Origin: Hymenobacter sp. BRD67
GTDB taxonomy: Bacteria > Bacteroidota > Bacteroidia > Cytophagales > Hymenobacteraceae
Length of the DNA stretch: 64,000 nucleotides
Assembly: GCF_013256425.1 (NCBI RefSeq)
Contig: NZ_CP053904.1
Span: forward strand, 4,278,001 to 4,342,000
Direction: 5' to 3'
The notes under the pieces are model-generated. The model was not told the origin of the DNA and did not search any database. It saw only the letters and a program-made list of their open reading frames with translations. Positions within the stretch are counted from its first letter, which is position 1. Each line of letters starts with the position of its first letter. The position numbers and the translations under genes were made by a program. Positions 49,975 through 59,529 of the stretch are shown here, in pieces.

Positions 49975-51203
49975 CTATACCAGCTGCCGCAGGGCCATCT
50001 CGAACGAGCGCTGAGCAATGCCGGTCGTTTCGGCGCTCTGCTGGCGGGTGCGGGCCAGGGCGGCTTCGATGATGCGCGAAGTGTCGGAGAAAATGGCCTG
50101 GTCGGTGATTTCGGCGCCCGTTTCCATGAGGTAGGCAAAGACGCGGGCCATGCCGCAGTTGGCGATGAAGTCGGGGATGACGGCGCAGTGCGCGTCGGCC
50201 CACTCGCCGGTGGGGCCGAAGAAGATGGCTGGGTCGGCAAAAGGAACATTAGCCCCGCACGATATTACTTCGAGGCCGGCGCCCACCAGGGCTTCGACCT
50301 GCGCCTGCGTCACGAGCCGCGAGGCGGCAGCGGGCACGAAAATCTCGGCACCGGCCGTCCAGACCTGTTGGTTGATTTCCTCAAAAGAAAGCAAATCGGG
50401 CGCGTGCAGCGCGTTGCCGTCGCGGCCCAGAAACAGCGCCCGCACTTCTTCCAGGCTCAGCCCTGCGGGGCGAAGCAGGCCGCCGGCCCGGTCGATGATG
50501 CCCACGATACGCGCGCCCTGGCTGGCCAGGTAGTAGGCGGCTGCCGCACCCACGTTGCCCCAGCCTTGGATGATGACGCGCTTGCCGGCCACCGGGCGGC
50601 CGCCCCAAAGGGTATAGTAATGACGAACTGCTTCAGCCACGCCGTAGCCGGTGATGAGGTCGGCCACGGTGTACTTGCGGGCCAGGCTGGGCGTGTAGGT
50701 GGCATCTTCGAGCACCTTGACCACCCCCTGGCGCAACTGGCCGAGCTTCTGGATTTTCTGGGGCTCCGTGGCGCGGTAGTGGCCATTGACCACGCCTTCT
50801 TGCGGGTGCCAGAGGCCGTAATCTTCAGTAAGCGGAATTACTTCGTGAATCTCATCTACGTTGAGGTCGCCGCCCGTGCCGTAGTAAGCTTTCAGCAAGG
50901 GAATTACGGCCTTGTACCAGCGCTCCAGCACGCCGCGCTTGCGGGGGTCCTGCGGGTCGAAGTTGATGCCCGACTTGGCGCCGCCGATGGCCGGGCCGGA
51001 GACGGTGAACTTCACTTCCATCGTTTTGGCCAGGCTCTCGACCTCTCGCTTGTCGAGGCCCTTGCGCATGCGGGTGCCGCCGCCGGCCGCACCGCCGCGC
51101 AGCGAGTTTATCACCACCCAGCCTTCGGCTTCCGTCTCGGGGTCCTGCCACTCAAAAACGATTTCGGGCGCTTCTGCTCGAATTGAGCCAGTAAATCTTT
51201 CAT
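49975..51203 (-). CDS. Glu/Leu/Phe/Val dehydrogenase (frameshifted)
   Basis: This enzyme deaminates an amino acid oxidatively to its 2-oxo acid. The start MKDLLAQFEQK lies in one frame; after one restored base near 51165 it reads APEIVFEWQDPETEAEGWVVINSLRGGAAGGGTRM. The substrate-binding lysine is in GPAIGGAKSGINFDP, the Rossmann fold has VIIQGWGNVGAAAAYYL, and NVPFADP and PDFIANCGM are typical of the family. The repaired product is 409 residues. It lies upstream of homogentisate dioxygenase and HPPD, so a role in feeding aromatic or branched amino acids into catabolism is likely. Confidence 0.9.
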
Positions 51204-51281
51204 GTAATCAGGTACTACCTAAAAAGCGGCCGGCCTGTCTGGCCGGCCCGCGTTGCGGAGTGGAAAAGGTAAAAATCTTTG

Positions 51282-52490
51282 TTATTCAATGCGTTCGAGG
51301 CGCTGGCCTTCGCCCGCTGGCGGGGCGGTGGCGGGTTCCAGCCACGACTTATAATACAGGCCGTCGTCGAGCTTCAGCGCAGCTTCGGTGAGCATAAGCG
51401 GACGGAAGGTATCAATCATGACGGCCCACTCGTCGGTGCCGGTTTTGCCGATGCTGCGCTCGTAGGCGCCCGGCGCGGGGCCGTGCGGAATGCCGCCGGG
51501 GTGCAGCGTGATGTGGCCCTGGGCAATGTTGTTGCGCGACATGAAGTTGCCATCTACGTAGTACAGCACCTCATCCGAGTCGATATTGGAGTGATGATAG
51601 GGAGCGGGAATGGCCAGCGGGTGGTAGTCGAAGAGCCGGGGCACGAACGAGCACACTACGAACGCCTTGGTTTCGAACTGCTGGTGTACGGGCGGTGGCT
51701 GGTGCACCTTGCCGGTTATCGGCTGAAAATCACGGATATTCATCCCGTAGGGATAATTATAGCCGTCCCAGCCCACTACGTCGAACGGGTGCGAAGGGTA
51801 CACCAGCTCGTGCAGCACGCCCTGCTTCTTGATTTTAATCGTGAAGTCGCCCTCTTCGTCGTGGGTTTCGAGCTCGGTGGGCAGCTTGTAGTCGCGCTCC
51901 GAGTAGGGCGCATGCTCCAGCAGCTGGCCAAACCAGTTGCGGTAGCGCTTGGGCGTATAAATAGGGTGAAACGACTCGGCAATGAACAGGCGGTTATCCT
52001 CCGAGTCGAACTCGATTTGGTAGATAATGCCGCGCGGAACCAGCAGGTAGTCACCCGGCTCAAACGCGATATTGCCGAGCTGCGTGCGCAGCTTGCCCGT
52101 GCCCCGGTGGATGAACAGCAGCTCGTCGGCATCGGCATTCTTATAAAAATATGCCGTGAGCGAGTGGCGGGGCGCGGCCAGCACGATGTGCACGTCGCTG
52201 TTTACCAGCACCGGCGTGCGGGCGGCCAAGTAGTCGTCCTGCGGCGGCACCTCGAAACCCTTGAGCAGCCGCGCCTTAATGCTTTTCTCGACCGCAATTG
52301 TGGGCGTAAGGTCGGTTTCGCCCACAATCTCCTTCACCGTGGTAGGCCGGCGCAGGTGGTACATCAGCGACGACATTCCCTCGAAGCCGATGGTGCCGAA
52401 CAGTTGCTCGTAGTATAAGCCGCCCCCTGGCTTCTCAAACACCGTATGGCGCGTGTGCGGCAGCCGGCCAAGCTTGTGGTAGATAGGCAT
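51282..52490 (-). CDS. hmgA: Homogentisate 1,2-dioxygenase
   Basis: This non-heme iron enzyme opens the ring of homogentisate to maleylacetoacetate in tyrosine breakdown. The intact 402-residue protein has HTRHTVFEKPGGGLYYEQLFG near the start. The cupin core follows with DELLFIHRGTGKLRTQLGNIAFEPGDYLLVPRG, HPFDVVGWDGYNYPYG, YHHSNIDSDEVLYYVDGNF and GHITLHPGGIPHGP (iron-binding His/Glu/His). It is 117 bases downstream of HPPD on the same strand, consistent with an operon. Confidence 0.95.
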   Translation of the reverse strand: MPIYHKLGRLPHTRHTVFEKPGGGLYYEQLFGTIGFEGMSSLMYHLRRPTTVKEIVGETDLTPTIAVEKSIKARLLKGFEVPPQDDYLAARTPVLVNSDVHIVLAAPRHSLTAYFYKNADADELLFIHRGTGKLRTQLGNIAFEPGDYLLVPRGIIYQIEFDSEDNRLFIAESFHPIYTPKRYRNWFGQLLEHAPYSERDYKLPTELETHDEEGDFTIKIKKQGVLHELVYPSHPFDVVGWDGYNYPYGMNIRDFQPITGKVHQPPPVHQQFETKAFVVCSFVPRLFDYHPLAIPAPYHHSNIDSDEVLYYVDGNFMSRNNIAQGHITLHPGGIPHGPAPGAYERSIGKTGTDEWAVMIDTFRPLMLTEAALKLDDGLYYKSWLEPATAPPAGEGQRLERIE

Positions 52491-52607
52491 TTCTCTACTG
52501 GTTAATTTTTTAATGATTACTGGTTAATGAGTATTTCTTTCGTTTCGTAGCCTAGCGGCCTGTTGAACAAAAAAATTAACCATTAACCATTGAGTAATTA
52601 ACCATTA
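52491..52607. repeat. AT-rich repeat spacer between HPPD and hmgA
   Basis: It contains GGTTAAT twice (52499-52527) and ATTAACC three times in opposite orientation (52574-52606), so the two sides can pair. No coding sequence. Similar A/T repeat spacers separate the thr genes. Confidence 0.6.
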
Positions 52608-53738
52608 TTAAAGGTTGCCCCGGCGGTCCTGCTCGCGCTCCAGGCTCTCGAACAGGGCTTTGAAGTTGCCGGCGCCGAAGCTCTTGGCTCCCTTGCGCTG
52701 GATGATTTCGAAGAATACTGTGGGGCGGTCCTCCACCGGCTTGGTGAAAATCTGAAGCAGGTAGCCTTCCTCGTCGCGGTCGGCCATGATGCGCAGGGCG
52801 CGCAACGCCTCCACGTCTTCGTCGATGTGGCCGACGTGGGCGCGCAGGTTGTCGTAATACGAGTCGGGCGTGTTCAAAAACTCCACCCCGCGCGCTTTCA
52901 GCTCGCGCACGGTGCTGATGATGTCGTTGGTAGCTACCGCAATGTGCTGCACGCCTTCGCCTTCGTAGAAGGTGAGGTATTCCTCAATCTGCGATTTCTT
53001 CTTACCCTCGGCCGGCTCGTTAATGGGGAATTTTACGTAGCCGTTGCCGTTGCTCATCACCTTGCTCATGAGCGCCGAGTACTCAGTGGTGATTTGTTTA
53101 TCGTCAAAGCTTAATATATTGGCGAAGCCCATCACGTCCTCGTACCACTTCACGGTTTCGTTCATGCGGTTCCAGCCCACGTTGCCCACACAGTGGTCTA
53201 CGTAAAGCAGGCCTACCTCGCTGGGGTTGAAATCCGATTTCTGGGCCACGTAGCCGGGCAGAAAGGCACCGTGATAGTTTTTGCGCTCCACAAACAGGTG
53301 CACCGTTTCGCCGTAGGTATAGATGCCGGCCGTGCGCACCTCACCAAACTCATCGGTAAGGGTGCGGGGCTCCTGGAAGCTGCGGGCGCCGCGGCTCATA
53401 GTTTTCTCGTAGCTTTCGTAGGCGTCATCGACCCACAGGGCCAGAATTTTAACGCCGTCGCCGTGCTGGCGCACGTGCTGCGAAATCTCGTGGTCGGAGT
53501 GCATGGCGGTGGTGAGCACCAACCGGATTTTGCCCTGCTGCACCACGTAGCTGGCGCGGTCGCGCACGCCGGTTTCGGGGCCGGCGTAGGCCACCGTCTG
53601 GAAGCCGAACGCCGCCTTGTAGTAGTACGCCGCCTGCTTGGCATTGCCGACGTAAAGTTCGAGGTGGTCGGTGCCCAGCAGGGGCAAAAAATCGGTGGCG
53701 GCGCGCTGTTGCAGCTCCTGGGCGACGAGGGTTTCCAT
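52608..53738 (-). CDS. hppD: 4-hydroxyphenylpyruvate dioxygenase
   Basis: This enzyme converts 4-hydroxyphenylpyruvate to homogentisate, the step before HmgA. The intact 376-residue protein has two vicinal-oxygen-chelate halves: LPLLGTDHLELYVGNAKQAAYYYKAAFGF at the N-terminus, then LLYVDHCVGNV, GVQHIAVATNDI and the C-terminal FFEIIQRKGAKSFGAGNFKALFE. Iron ligands are the histidines in VDHCVG and VQHIAV and the Glu in FFEIIQR. It is divergent from a LysR regulator across a short region with repeated ATAAG/CTTAT half-sites. Confidence 0.95.
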   Translation of the reverse strand: METLVAQELQQRAATDFLPLLGTDHLELYVGNAKQAAYYYKAAFGFQTVAYAGPETGVRDRASYVVQQGKIRLVLTTAMHSDHEISQHVRQHGDGVKILALWVDDAYESYEKTMSRGARSFQEPRTLTDEFGEVRTAGIYTYGETVHLFVERKNYHGAFLPGYVAQKSDFNPSEVGLLYVDHCVGNVGWNRMNETVKWYEDVMGFANILSFDDKQITTEYSALMSKVMSNGNGYVKFPINEPAEGKKKSQIEEYLTFYEGEGVQHIAVATNDIISTVRELKARGVEFLNTPDSYYDNLRAHVGHIDEDVEALRALRIMADRDEEGYLLQIFTKPVEDRPTVFFEIIQRKGAKSFGAGNFKALFESLEREQDRRGNL

Positions 53739-53813
53739 AAGAAGATACGGGGGGATGACGCTGATTTACCCGCAATACTAACGCCCGTTAGCCCGCTTGT
53801 CCAATATCGGTTC

Positions 53814-53840
53814 CTTATGGTGCCGATAAGATTTTCTTAT
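53814..53840. promoter_or_regulatory. LysR-type operator: three alternating CTTAT/ATAAG half-sites
   Basis: CTTAT (53814-53818), ATAAG (53826-53830) and CTTAT (53836-53840) form two overlapping inverted repeats in the hppD-lysR gap. The second is ATAAG-N5-CTTAT, a T-N11-A-like LysR box. Confidence 0.6.
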
Positions 53841-53853
53841 GGAGATTTGCTGC

Positions 53854-54744
53854 ATGGAACTACGCCAGCTGCGCTACTTTACTGAGGTTGCCACCGCGCT
53901 GCACTACGGCCGCGCTGCCGAGAGGCTATGCGTATCGCAGCCCGCGCTGAGCCAGCAGATACAGCTTTTGGAGAGCGAGTTAGGTGTGGAGCTGTTTGAC
54001 CATCAGCAGCGCACGCGCCAGCGCCGGGTAGTGCTCACGGAGGCCGGGACGGCGTTTCTGACCGAGGCGCAGCATTTGCTGCACCTCAGCCGCCAGGCCG
54101 TCGAAAACGTACGCCGCGTGGGCTCTAAGCAAAAAACGGTGGAGCTGGGCTACTACCAGCTGCTGCGGCCCGACCGGCTGGTGGGCATCGTGCAGCGCTT
54201 CAACGGCAGCTTCCCCGACGTGCAGTTTCACCTGCACGAGCTGCCCACGTTCCGGGCCGTGCAGGAGGCGCTGGTGGCCGGGCGCATAGATTTGGGCCTG
54301 ACCATGCTGCCGCTGCTGCACCCCGAGCTGGCGGCCCGGCCCTTTGGCCAGGGTGGCCTGGCCGTGGCGCTGCCCGTGGCGCACCCGCTGGCAAGCCTGG
54401 CCGAAGTGCCGCTGGAAGCGCTGGCCCACGAAAAATGGGTGGAAATCAGCCGCCCGCTGCACCCGGTGTACGACGAGATTGAGCACCTCTGCCAGCAGGC
54501 CGGCTTCAGCCGGCGCGGAGCCATCGTGCAGGAAGTTTCGTCGCTGGAGTTGCTCAGCAACCTCGTACGACTGGGGCTGGGTGTGGCCTTCGTACCCTCG
54601 TTTTTCGACCTGGGCCAGGTGCCGGGGGTGGTCGCCCGCCCGCTGCGCGTGCCGGGCGGCGAAAACGTCGTCCTCACGCAGTGCGTAGCCTGGCTGGCCG
54701 AGCGGCCGGCCCCGCTGCTGCAAGCGCTGGTGGCGTTGGTATAG
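53854..54744 (+). CDS. LysR-family transcriptional regulator
   Basis: A 296-residue regulator. The N-terminal winged helix reads MELRQLRYFTEVATALHYGRAAERLCVSQPALSQQIQLLE, typical of the LysR/BenM-CatM branch, followed by the effector-binding domain (VELGYYQLLRPDRLVGIVQRF, GRIDLGLTMLPLLHP, SNLVRLGLGVAFVPSFF). ATG 53854 matches the family start; an upstream in-frame ATG (53839) lies inside the operator. Divergent orientation to hppD suggests it controls tyrosine catabolism, probably responding to an aromatic acid. Confidence 0.9.
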   Translation: MELRQLRYFTEVATALHYGRAAERLCVSQPALSQQIQLLESELGVELFDHQQRTRQRRVVLTEAGTAFLTEAQHLLHLSRQAVENVRRVGSKQKTVELGYYQLLRPDRLVGIVQRFNGSFPDVQFHLHELPTFRAVQEALVAGRIDLGLTMLPLLHPELAARPFGQGGLAVALPVAHPLASLAEVPLEALAHEKWVEISRPLHPVYDEIEHLCQQAGFSRRGAIVQEVSSLELLSNLVRLGLGVAFVPSFFDLGQVPGVVARPLRVPGGENVVLTQCVAWLAERPAPLLQALVALV

Positions 54745-54757
54745 AGTGAGTTTGGAG

Positions 54758-56020
54758 TTAAGAAGGTCTCGTTAGCAATTCCGCCACCTGCCGGCCGGTA
54801 CCCAGGGCGGCGTTCAAAGAAGGGTAGCTGGCCCAGTCGCCGCAGCGAAACAGGGCATCGCCTACTTGCAAGGCCTGTTGGGCGGGCTGGCCAGGACTAT
54901 ATACTGGCAGCGCCTGCGGAATGTAGTAGGTGCGCAGGTGCCGCCACATAGTGGCTACCGGTCCAAACCAGGCGGTCAGCTCCTGGCGCAGGCGCGCCGT
55001 AAGCTCTTCTTCTGAAAGGCCATGCTCGCCGTGGGTGCTTACCGATACCAGTCCCTGCCCGGCCGGAGCCAGCGCCGGGCTGATTTCAGCCGGAAAGGCT
55101 ACGTTGTGAGCCAGGGCCTGGGGCTGGGCATTGAGGTGCAGCAGGCGGCGGCCGTGGCTGGGGGCCGCGCCCGCAGTAGCAAAATACGTACAGGTAGTGA
55201 GGCGGGCAGCCGACACAGCCGAAGCAGCGGTTCCGAGCAGACGAGCGGCCGACGGACCGTCGGTTGCCAGTACCACTGCCGCGGCAGCCAGGGTTTCGCC
55301 GCTGGCCAGGTGCACCAGGCGGCCACCATCCGCGACGGCCGCCACGGGTGTTTGGAGGCGTATGCTGCCGGCCGGCAGGCGGGCCGCCAACTGCTCGGGC
55401 AGCTGCTGCATGCCGAGGGCCGGCACCGTAGCCGGCCCTTGCATAAACTGCTGAAAAATAAATTCAAAGAAGTTGCTGGCGGTGTTCAGCTCGCGGTCGA
55501 GATATACACCGCCGAAGAAAGGCTTAAAGAAGGAGTTGATAATCTGCTCACTCCAGCCAAAGCGGCGCAGGTAATCCAGCGTGGTCAGGCTGGGCCGTGC
55601 CAGCAGCAGTTCTGGTGAGCGGCCCGCCAGCTGCGAGGCCAGCTTGCCAATCAGCAGCTTGTCCTTAAGCGTGCCGATGGGGGAGGCCAGCGCCTCAAAT
55701 GCCCGCAACGGTGCCTGAAGCGGATTTTCAAGCGTGGTTTCCCGCCCGTCGGCCAGGCGGATAACTGCTCCCGAGCGAAAAGCCCGCAGGTTCAGCGCGC
55801 CATAGTCGAACATGCGGCGGGCCTCGGGGTAGTTGGCCAGCAAAATCTGAAAGCCGCGGTCAAGCCGAAACCCATCGGGTGTGATGTCTGTGCGCACGCG
55901 CCCACCCACGGCGTCAGCAGCTTCGAGCACGAGTACCGGCCGGCCGGCGCGGTGCAGCCAGTTGGCGCAGGCCAATCCGGCCATGCCCGCGCCGATAATG
56001 ATAATGGGTGACGATTGCAT
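54758..56020 (-). CDS. FAD-dependent amine oxidase/phytoene desaturase-like oxidoreductase
   Basis: An intact 420-residue flavoprotein. The N-terminal dinucleotide fold is IIIIGAGMAGLACANWLHRAGRPVLVLEAADAVGGRVRTD (GxGxxG, the E of VLEA, then GGR). The C-terminal FAD contact is in ALFRCGDWASYPSLNAALGTGRQVAELL. The middle part (FFGGVYLDRELNTASNFFEFIF) is shared with uncharacterised NAD(P)/FAD-dependent oxidoreductases of the amine oxidase superfamily. The substrate is unknown. It is convergent with the LysR gene. Confidence 0.85.
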   Translation of the reverse strand: MQSSPIIIIGAGMAGLACANWLHRAGRPVLVLEAADAVGGRVRTDITPDGFRLDRGFQILLANYPEARRMFDYGALNLRAFRSGAVIRLADGRETTLENPLQAPLRAFEALASPIGTLKDKLLIGKLASQLAGRSPELLLARPSLTTLDYLRRFGWSEQIINSFFKPFFGGVYLDRELNTASNFFEFIFQQFMQGPATVPALGMQQLPEQLAARLPAGSIRLQTPVAAVADGGRLVHLASGETLAAAAVVLATDGPSAARLLGTAASAVSAARLTTCTYFATAGAAPSHGRRLLHLNAQPQALAHNVAFPAEISPALAPAGQGLVSVSTHGEHGLSEEELTARLRQELTAWFGPVATMWRHLRTYYIPQALPVYSPGQPAQQALQVGDALFRCGDWASYPSLNAALGTGRQVAELLTRPS

Positions 56021-56090
56021 AAGCTAATGAGAAATAAAAAAGACTATTGCCAAATTGCTTTCCTAATAAAGAGCGCTGATTGTCTTGGTA

Positions 56091-57278
56091 TTAGTGAAGA
56101 GAGATAAAGCTGTAATTGCCAACTGATAATACTTGATGACCCATTTGCCATTGACGTTCTACTATCTTCAAAAAGAAGACTACGCGGCTGGCCGCTGGCT
56201 GGCCCCTGACTGTTCCCGGCTCCCAGCGGCCCATTTGAGGTAATAAATCGGCTATAGCATGTCGTAACAGCTCATCGCCACCACTAAAGTCGGTGGGGCT
56301 TCCCTTTTCTGTTATTGTGGCCGTGATGGTAGTAGTATAATAAGGGTTGTTGAGTTGCTGCCGCAGTTCGGGGCGGGCCATTAGCTTGGCTAGGCACCGG
56401 CTGTAGTAGCTGCTGGCCTCGCCAGGGGGCTTAGGCTGCTTGGGTTGAGCAGTGCGAATGTCGTCGCTCTGTTGCCGCATAGCCAGTAGTTCAGCGCAAG
56501 TGTTATTTAAGACGTATCTCTCGGCTACCCCACTGGGGTCGTCTACAACGGGTTCGAGGGTTGAGTGGTCTTTATAACGTCCTGCAAAGCGGCCTGTCAA
56601 ACTCTGACCGCCCTTAAATTTTCCTTTTTCAAAGACTTCAGTCGCCAGAAGCTTATTGGTTTTCAACTCCCGGCACTCCCAGGTACCTTGTGCTAAGGCA
56701 TTAACTACTGGACCCGTGACCAAGCGGCGTAACTGAGGCTGAATTTGGAGCCATTGCCCATTGCCATCGTGGACAATTTGCTGGCCAGTACTGTCCCAGC
56801 AAGCAATAAGGCGCATGGTCGGCAAGGGTAAATTCTCCCAGGCCAATTGTTGCTGCGGACGACCATCGGGACGCCAAAAATGCCACTCCCCGGCGGGTTG
56901 GCCCTGGTTAAAGCTACCCGCAATAGAGCGCTGTCCATTTGGGTAAAATGCTTCAAAGGCTCCCTGCCGCTGGCCATGGAGATAATGCTGGCGGTACATC
57001 AGGTGGTTATCCTTCAAATCATAGTCCTGAGTTGCTCCCTCAAAATTGCCTTCAGAATCAATGATAGTTAGCCGGCGCACATCAGCGCAAGCTACTGGCG
57101 TCAAATAATACCCGTAGCTATAATACATAGCGACGCTGTCACCGGAAATAATGCGATAACAGTCTGTCAGAACAGCTTTAGCAGGGAGCACAAGGTGCGA
57201 AGGTGTCTGCGCTTCGACTTGAAAGAAAAGGCTGGTCAGCAGCCCCAACAGAGCGACAAGGCGTAGAGCTTGCTTCAT
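56091..57278 (-). CDS. Secreted protein with MORN/YwqK-like repeats
   Basis: A 395-residue exported protein (signal LRLVALLGLLTSLFFQVEAQ). The central part contains repeats of the toxin-antitoxin YwqK/MORN type: HGQRQGAFEAFYPNGQRSIAGSF and QGQPAGEWHFWRPDGRPQQQL. The C-terminal part (RPELRQQLNNPYYTTTITATITEKGSPTDFSGG...LLPQMGRWEPGTVRGQPAASRVVFFLKI) resembles the end of TonB-like energy-transducing domains in layout. The gene is intact and lower in GC than its neighbours. Its function is unknown. Confidence 0.7.
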   Translation of the reverse strand: MKQALRLVALLGLLTSLFFQVEAQTPSHLVLPAKAVLTDCYRIISGDSVAMYYSYGYYLTPVACADVRRLTIIDSEGNFEGATQDYDLKDNHLMYRQHYLHGQRQGAFEAFYPNGQRSIAGSFNQGQPAGEWHFWRPDGRPQQQLAWENLPLPTMRLIACWDSTGQQIVHDGNGQWLQIQPQLRRLVTGPVVNALAQGTWECRELKTNKLLATEVFEKGKFKGGQSLTGRFAGRYKDHSTLEPVVDDPSGVAERYVLNNTCAELLAMRQQSDDIRTAQPKQPKPPGEASSYYSRCLAKLMARPELRQQLNNPYYTTTITATITEKGSPTDFSGGDELLRHAIADLLPQMGRWEPGTVRGQPAASRVVFFLKIVERQWQMGHQVLSVGNYSFISLH

Positions 57279-57388
57279 TCCGCAAAGCGAAAAGGGAAAG
57301 ATAGAAGCAGCTCGAAATCAATGTTTGCTGACATAGAGCTGCCTAAGAGAGGCTGCGAAAGTAAGAATTACTTTGTAGTGATACCCGA

Positions 57389-58072
57389 CTAAAACAGCTT
57401 GGGCATCTTGTGCTCTTTCCACTTCTTGCGGGTTTTCATGGTATAAAACTCCGCCACGCCACTGCGCTCCAGGGTAAGCTGCCACGCTCCCAGCACCTGG
57501 GCCGGCTGGCGGCCTACCGATTTCAGGCCGGGGTGCTGCTGTTGCAGCAGGGCCGCTTCGGCCGCGGAGAGGTCGCGGCCGGGCTGGCCGTGGCAGCGCA
57601 GGCACAGGTTATTGTTCAGAGTGATGGGCCGCTGGTAGAAAAACGTATCGACGGCGGGGCGGCCAATCAGGCGCATGGTGTCGGGGCGCAGGCCCGCCGC
57701 GGCAATGGCAGCCGCAGGCGCTGTACTCGTCTGCCATTCGGCCCGGCGCGGGCGGGCTTGCCACTTGCGGGCCATCGAATCGACCTGCGGGTAGCTTTGT
57801 GGCCGGCAAAAATTAGCAGCCTGGGCCAAGCCGCCCTTCTTCAATTCGCGGGCCAGGGTGCGGCGCAGCAGCGTATCGGCGTAGGCCGTGAGCGAGTCGC
57901 CGGCCCAGCGCGTGGCGTGCAGCAAGTCGGTGGGTGTAATACGGATAGCCTCCCAGTTGGCAGTTTCCTCGGCTATCTGCTTGGTGCCGGGCAGATGCTT
58001 TACCTGGTCGGGCCGGCAGGCCGCCAGTATCAGAAAGAAGGGGAGAAGGAGCTTGAGTTTCGACACAACCAT
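57389..58072 (-). CDS. Lipoprotein with one CxxCH heme motif (DUF3365-like)
   Basis: A 227-residue lipoprotein (LLLPFFLILAAC). The mature part includes ANFCRPQSYPQVDSMARKWQARPRRAEWQ and PITLNNNLCLRCHGQPG, a single CxxCH c-type heme site, close to the DUF3365/Tll0287-like sensor family. ATG 58072 is preferred because the lipobox follows; longer frames cross the end of thrC. It is 35 bases downstream of thrC on the same strand. A redox or sensory role is inferred. Confidence 0.75.
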   Translation of the reverse strand: MVVSKLKLLLPFFLILAACRPDQVKHLPGTKQIAEETANWEAIRITPTDLLHATRWAGDSLTAYADTLLRRTLARELKKGGLAQAANFCRPQSYPQVDSMARKWQARPRRAEWQTSTAPAAAIAAAGLRPDTMRLIGRPAVDTFFYQRPITLNNNLCLRCHGQPGRDLSAAEAALLQQQHPGLKSVGRQPAQVLGAWQLTLERSGVAEFYTMKTRKKWKEHKMPKLF

Positions 58073-58107
58073 ACTGCGGCAACTGCTTTGGCAGGTTGAA
58101 GGTTGCG

Positions 58108-59398
58108 CTAGCGCAGCAGCCAGCCGCGCAGCGCCGCGTAGCTGGGGGCAGCAAAACACTGTGCTTGGGCTTTTCCAGTAAATAATGCAAAGAATCCGGC
58201 AGGTCGATTTTGCGGCCAATGAGCGGCTCAACTACTTCCGGGAATTTTACCGGGTGCGCCGTCGCCAGCAGAAAGCCCGCGGCGGCCGGGTACTCGGCCA
58301 GGTATTTTTCCAGCGCAAAAAAGGCCACCGCGCCGTGCGGGTCGAGCAGATAGTGGTGCTCGGCTTCCACCCGCCGAATGGTGGCGCGGGTGTCGGCATC
58401 GCTCACCGTGTAGCCGCTCAGCAGCTGGCTCAGGGCGGCGTGCTCATGCTTAAACAGCTCGAGAATCCGGACAAAATTGCTGGGGTGGCCAACGTCCATC
58501 GCGTTAGAGATAGTCGCGACGGCGGGTCGGGGTGTAAATATCGCAGTGCGCAGATATTCGGCCCCGGCGTCGTTGGCATTGCAGGCCGCGATAAAATGGC
58601 CCACCGGAAGCCCCGAGGCGTGGGCCAGCAGGCCGGCGCAAAGGTTGCCGAAGTTACCGCTGGGCACTGCTACCACCGGGGGGCGGCGGGCTGCCATTGC
58701 TGCAGGGCAAAAAGATAGTAGAGCTGCTGCGGCAGCCAGCGCGCCACATTAATTGAGTTGGCCGACGTAAGCGGGCAGCGGCGGGTCAGCTCCTCATCCC
58801 GAAATGCCTGCTTTACCAGACGTTGGCAGTCGTCGAAATTGCCCTGCACTTCGAGGGCCGTAATATTATGGCCCAGCGTGGTGAGCTGCAATTCCTGCAG
58901 CGGGCTCACCCGGCCCGCCGGGTAAAGAATAACCACCTCCACGCCCGGTACGCCCAGAAAGCCGTGCGCCACGGCCCCGCCCGTATCGCCGGAGGTGGCC
59001 ACCAGCACCGTCACCGACTTGGTTTCGCCCCGCGAAAAGTAGCCCAGGCAGCGGCTCATGAACCGCGCTCCCACGTCTTTAAACGCCAGCGTGGGGCCAT
59101 GAAAGAGCTCTAGCGCCCCAATGCGCTCCGCCACTGGCACCAGCGGAAAGTCAAAATCAACCGTTTCGGCGCAGATGCGGCGCAGGTCGGCCTCCGGGAT
59201 GGTAGTGCCTACGTAGGGCTGCATGACGGTGTAGGCGATGTCGGCCCGCGAGCGGGCCGACAGGCTCTGCAGAAAGTCAGCCGAAAACTGTGGGATGGCT
59301 TCGGGGAAGTACAGGCCGCCGTCGGGAGCCTGCCCGGCAATGGTTGCCGCGCGAAAATCAACGGGCGGCGACTGGCGGCTGAGGCTGTAGTAAAGCAT
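58108..59398 (-). CDS. thrC: Threonine synthase (two frameshifts)
   Basis: This PLP enzyme turns homoserine phosphate into threonine. MLYYSLSRQSPPVDFRAATIAGQAPDGGLYFPE starts the protein. The PLP lysine is in FHGPTLAFKDVGARF, with ATSGDTGGAV and the TSANSINVARWLPQ block following. The frame breaks near 58683 (QQWQPA|ARRPPVVAVPSGNFGNLCAG) and near 58148 (LP|PSYAALRGWLLR); after repair the length is 430 residues. It is the last gene of the thrA - four-helix-bundle - thrB - thrC cluster, all on the minus strand. Confidence 0.93.
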
Positions 59399-59529
59399 AA
59401 TGTAGAATGTGGAGGTGTGAAAATGTGCTGGATGTGAAAATTAGGGCGTTGGCTAAACCTCAAAGGCGACTAGTTTTTGAGGTGCAGGTGTATGTCAGCC
59501 ACATTTTCACATTTACTATATTTTCACAT

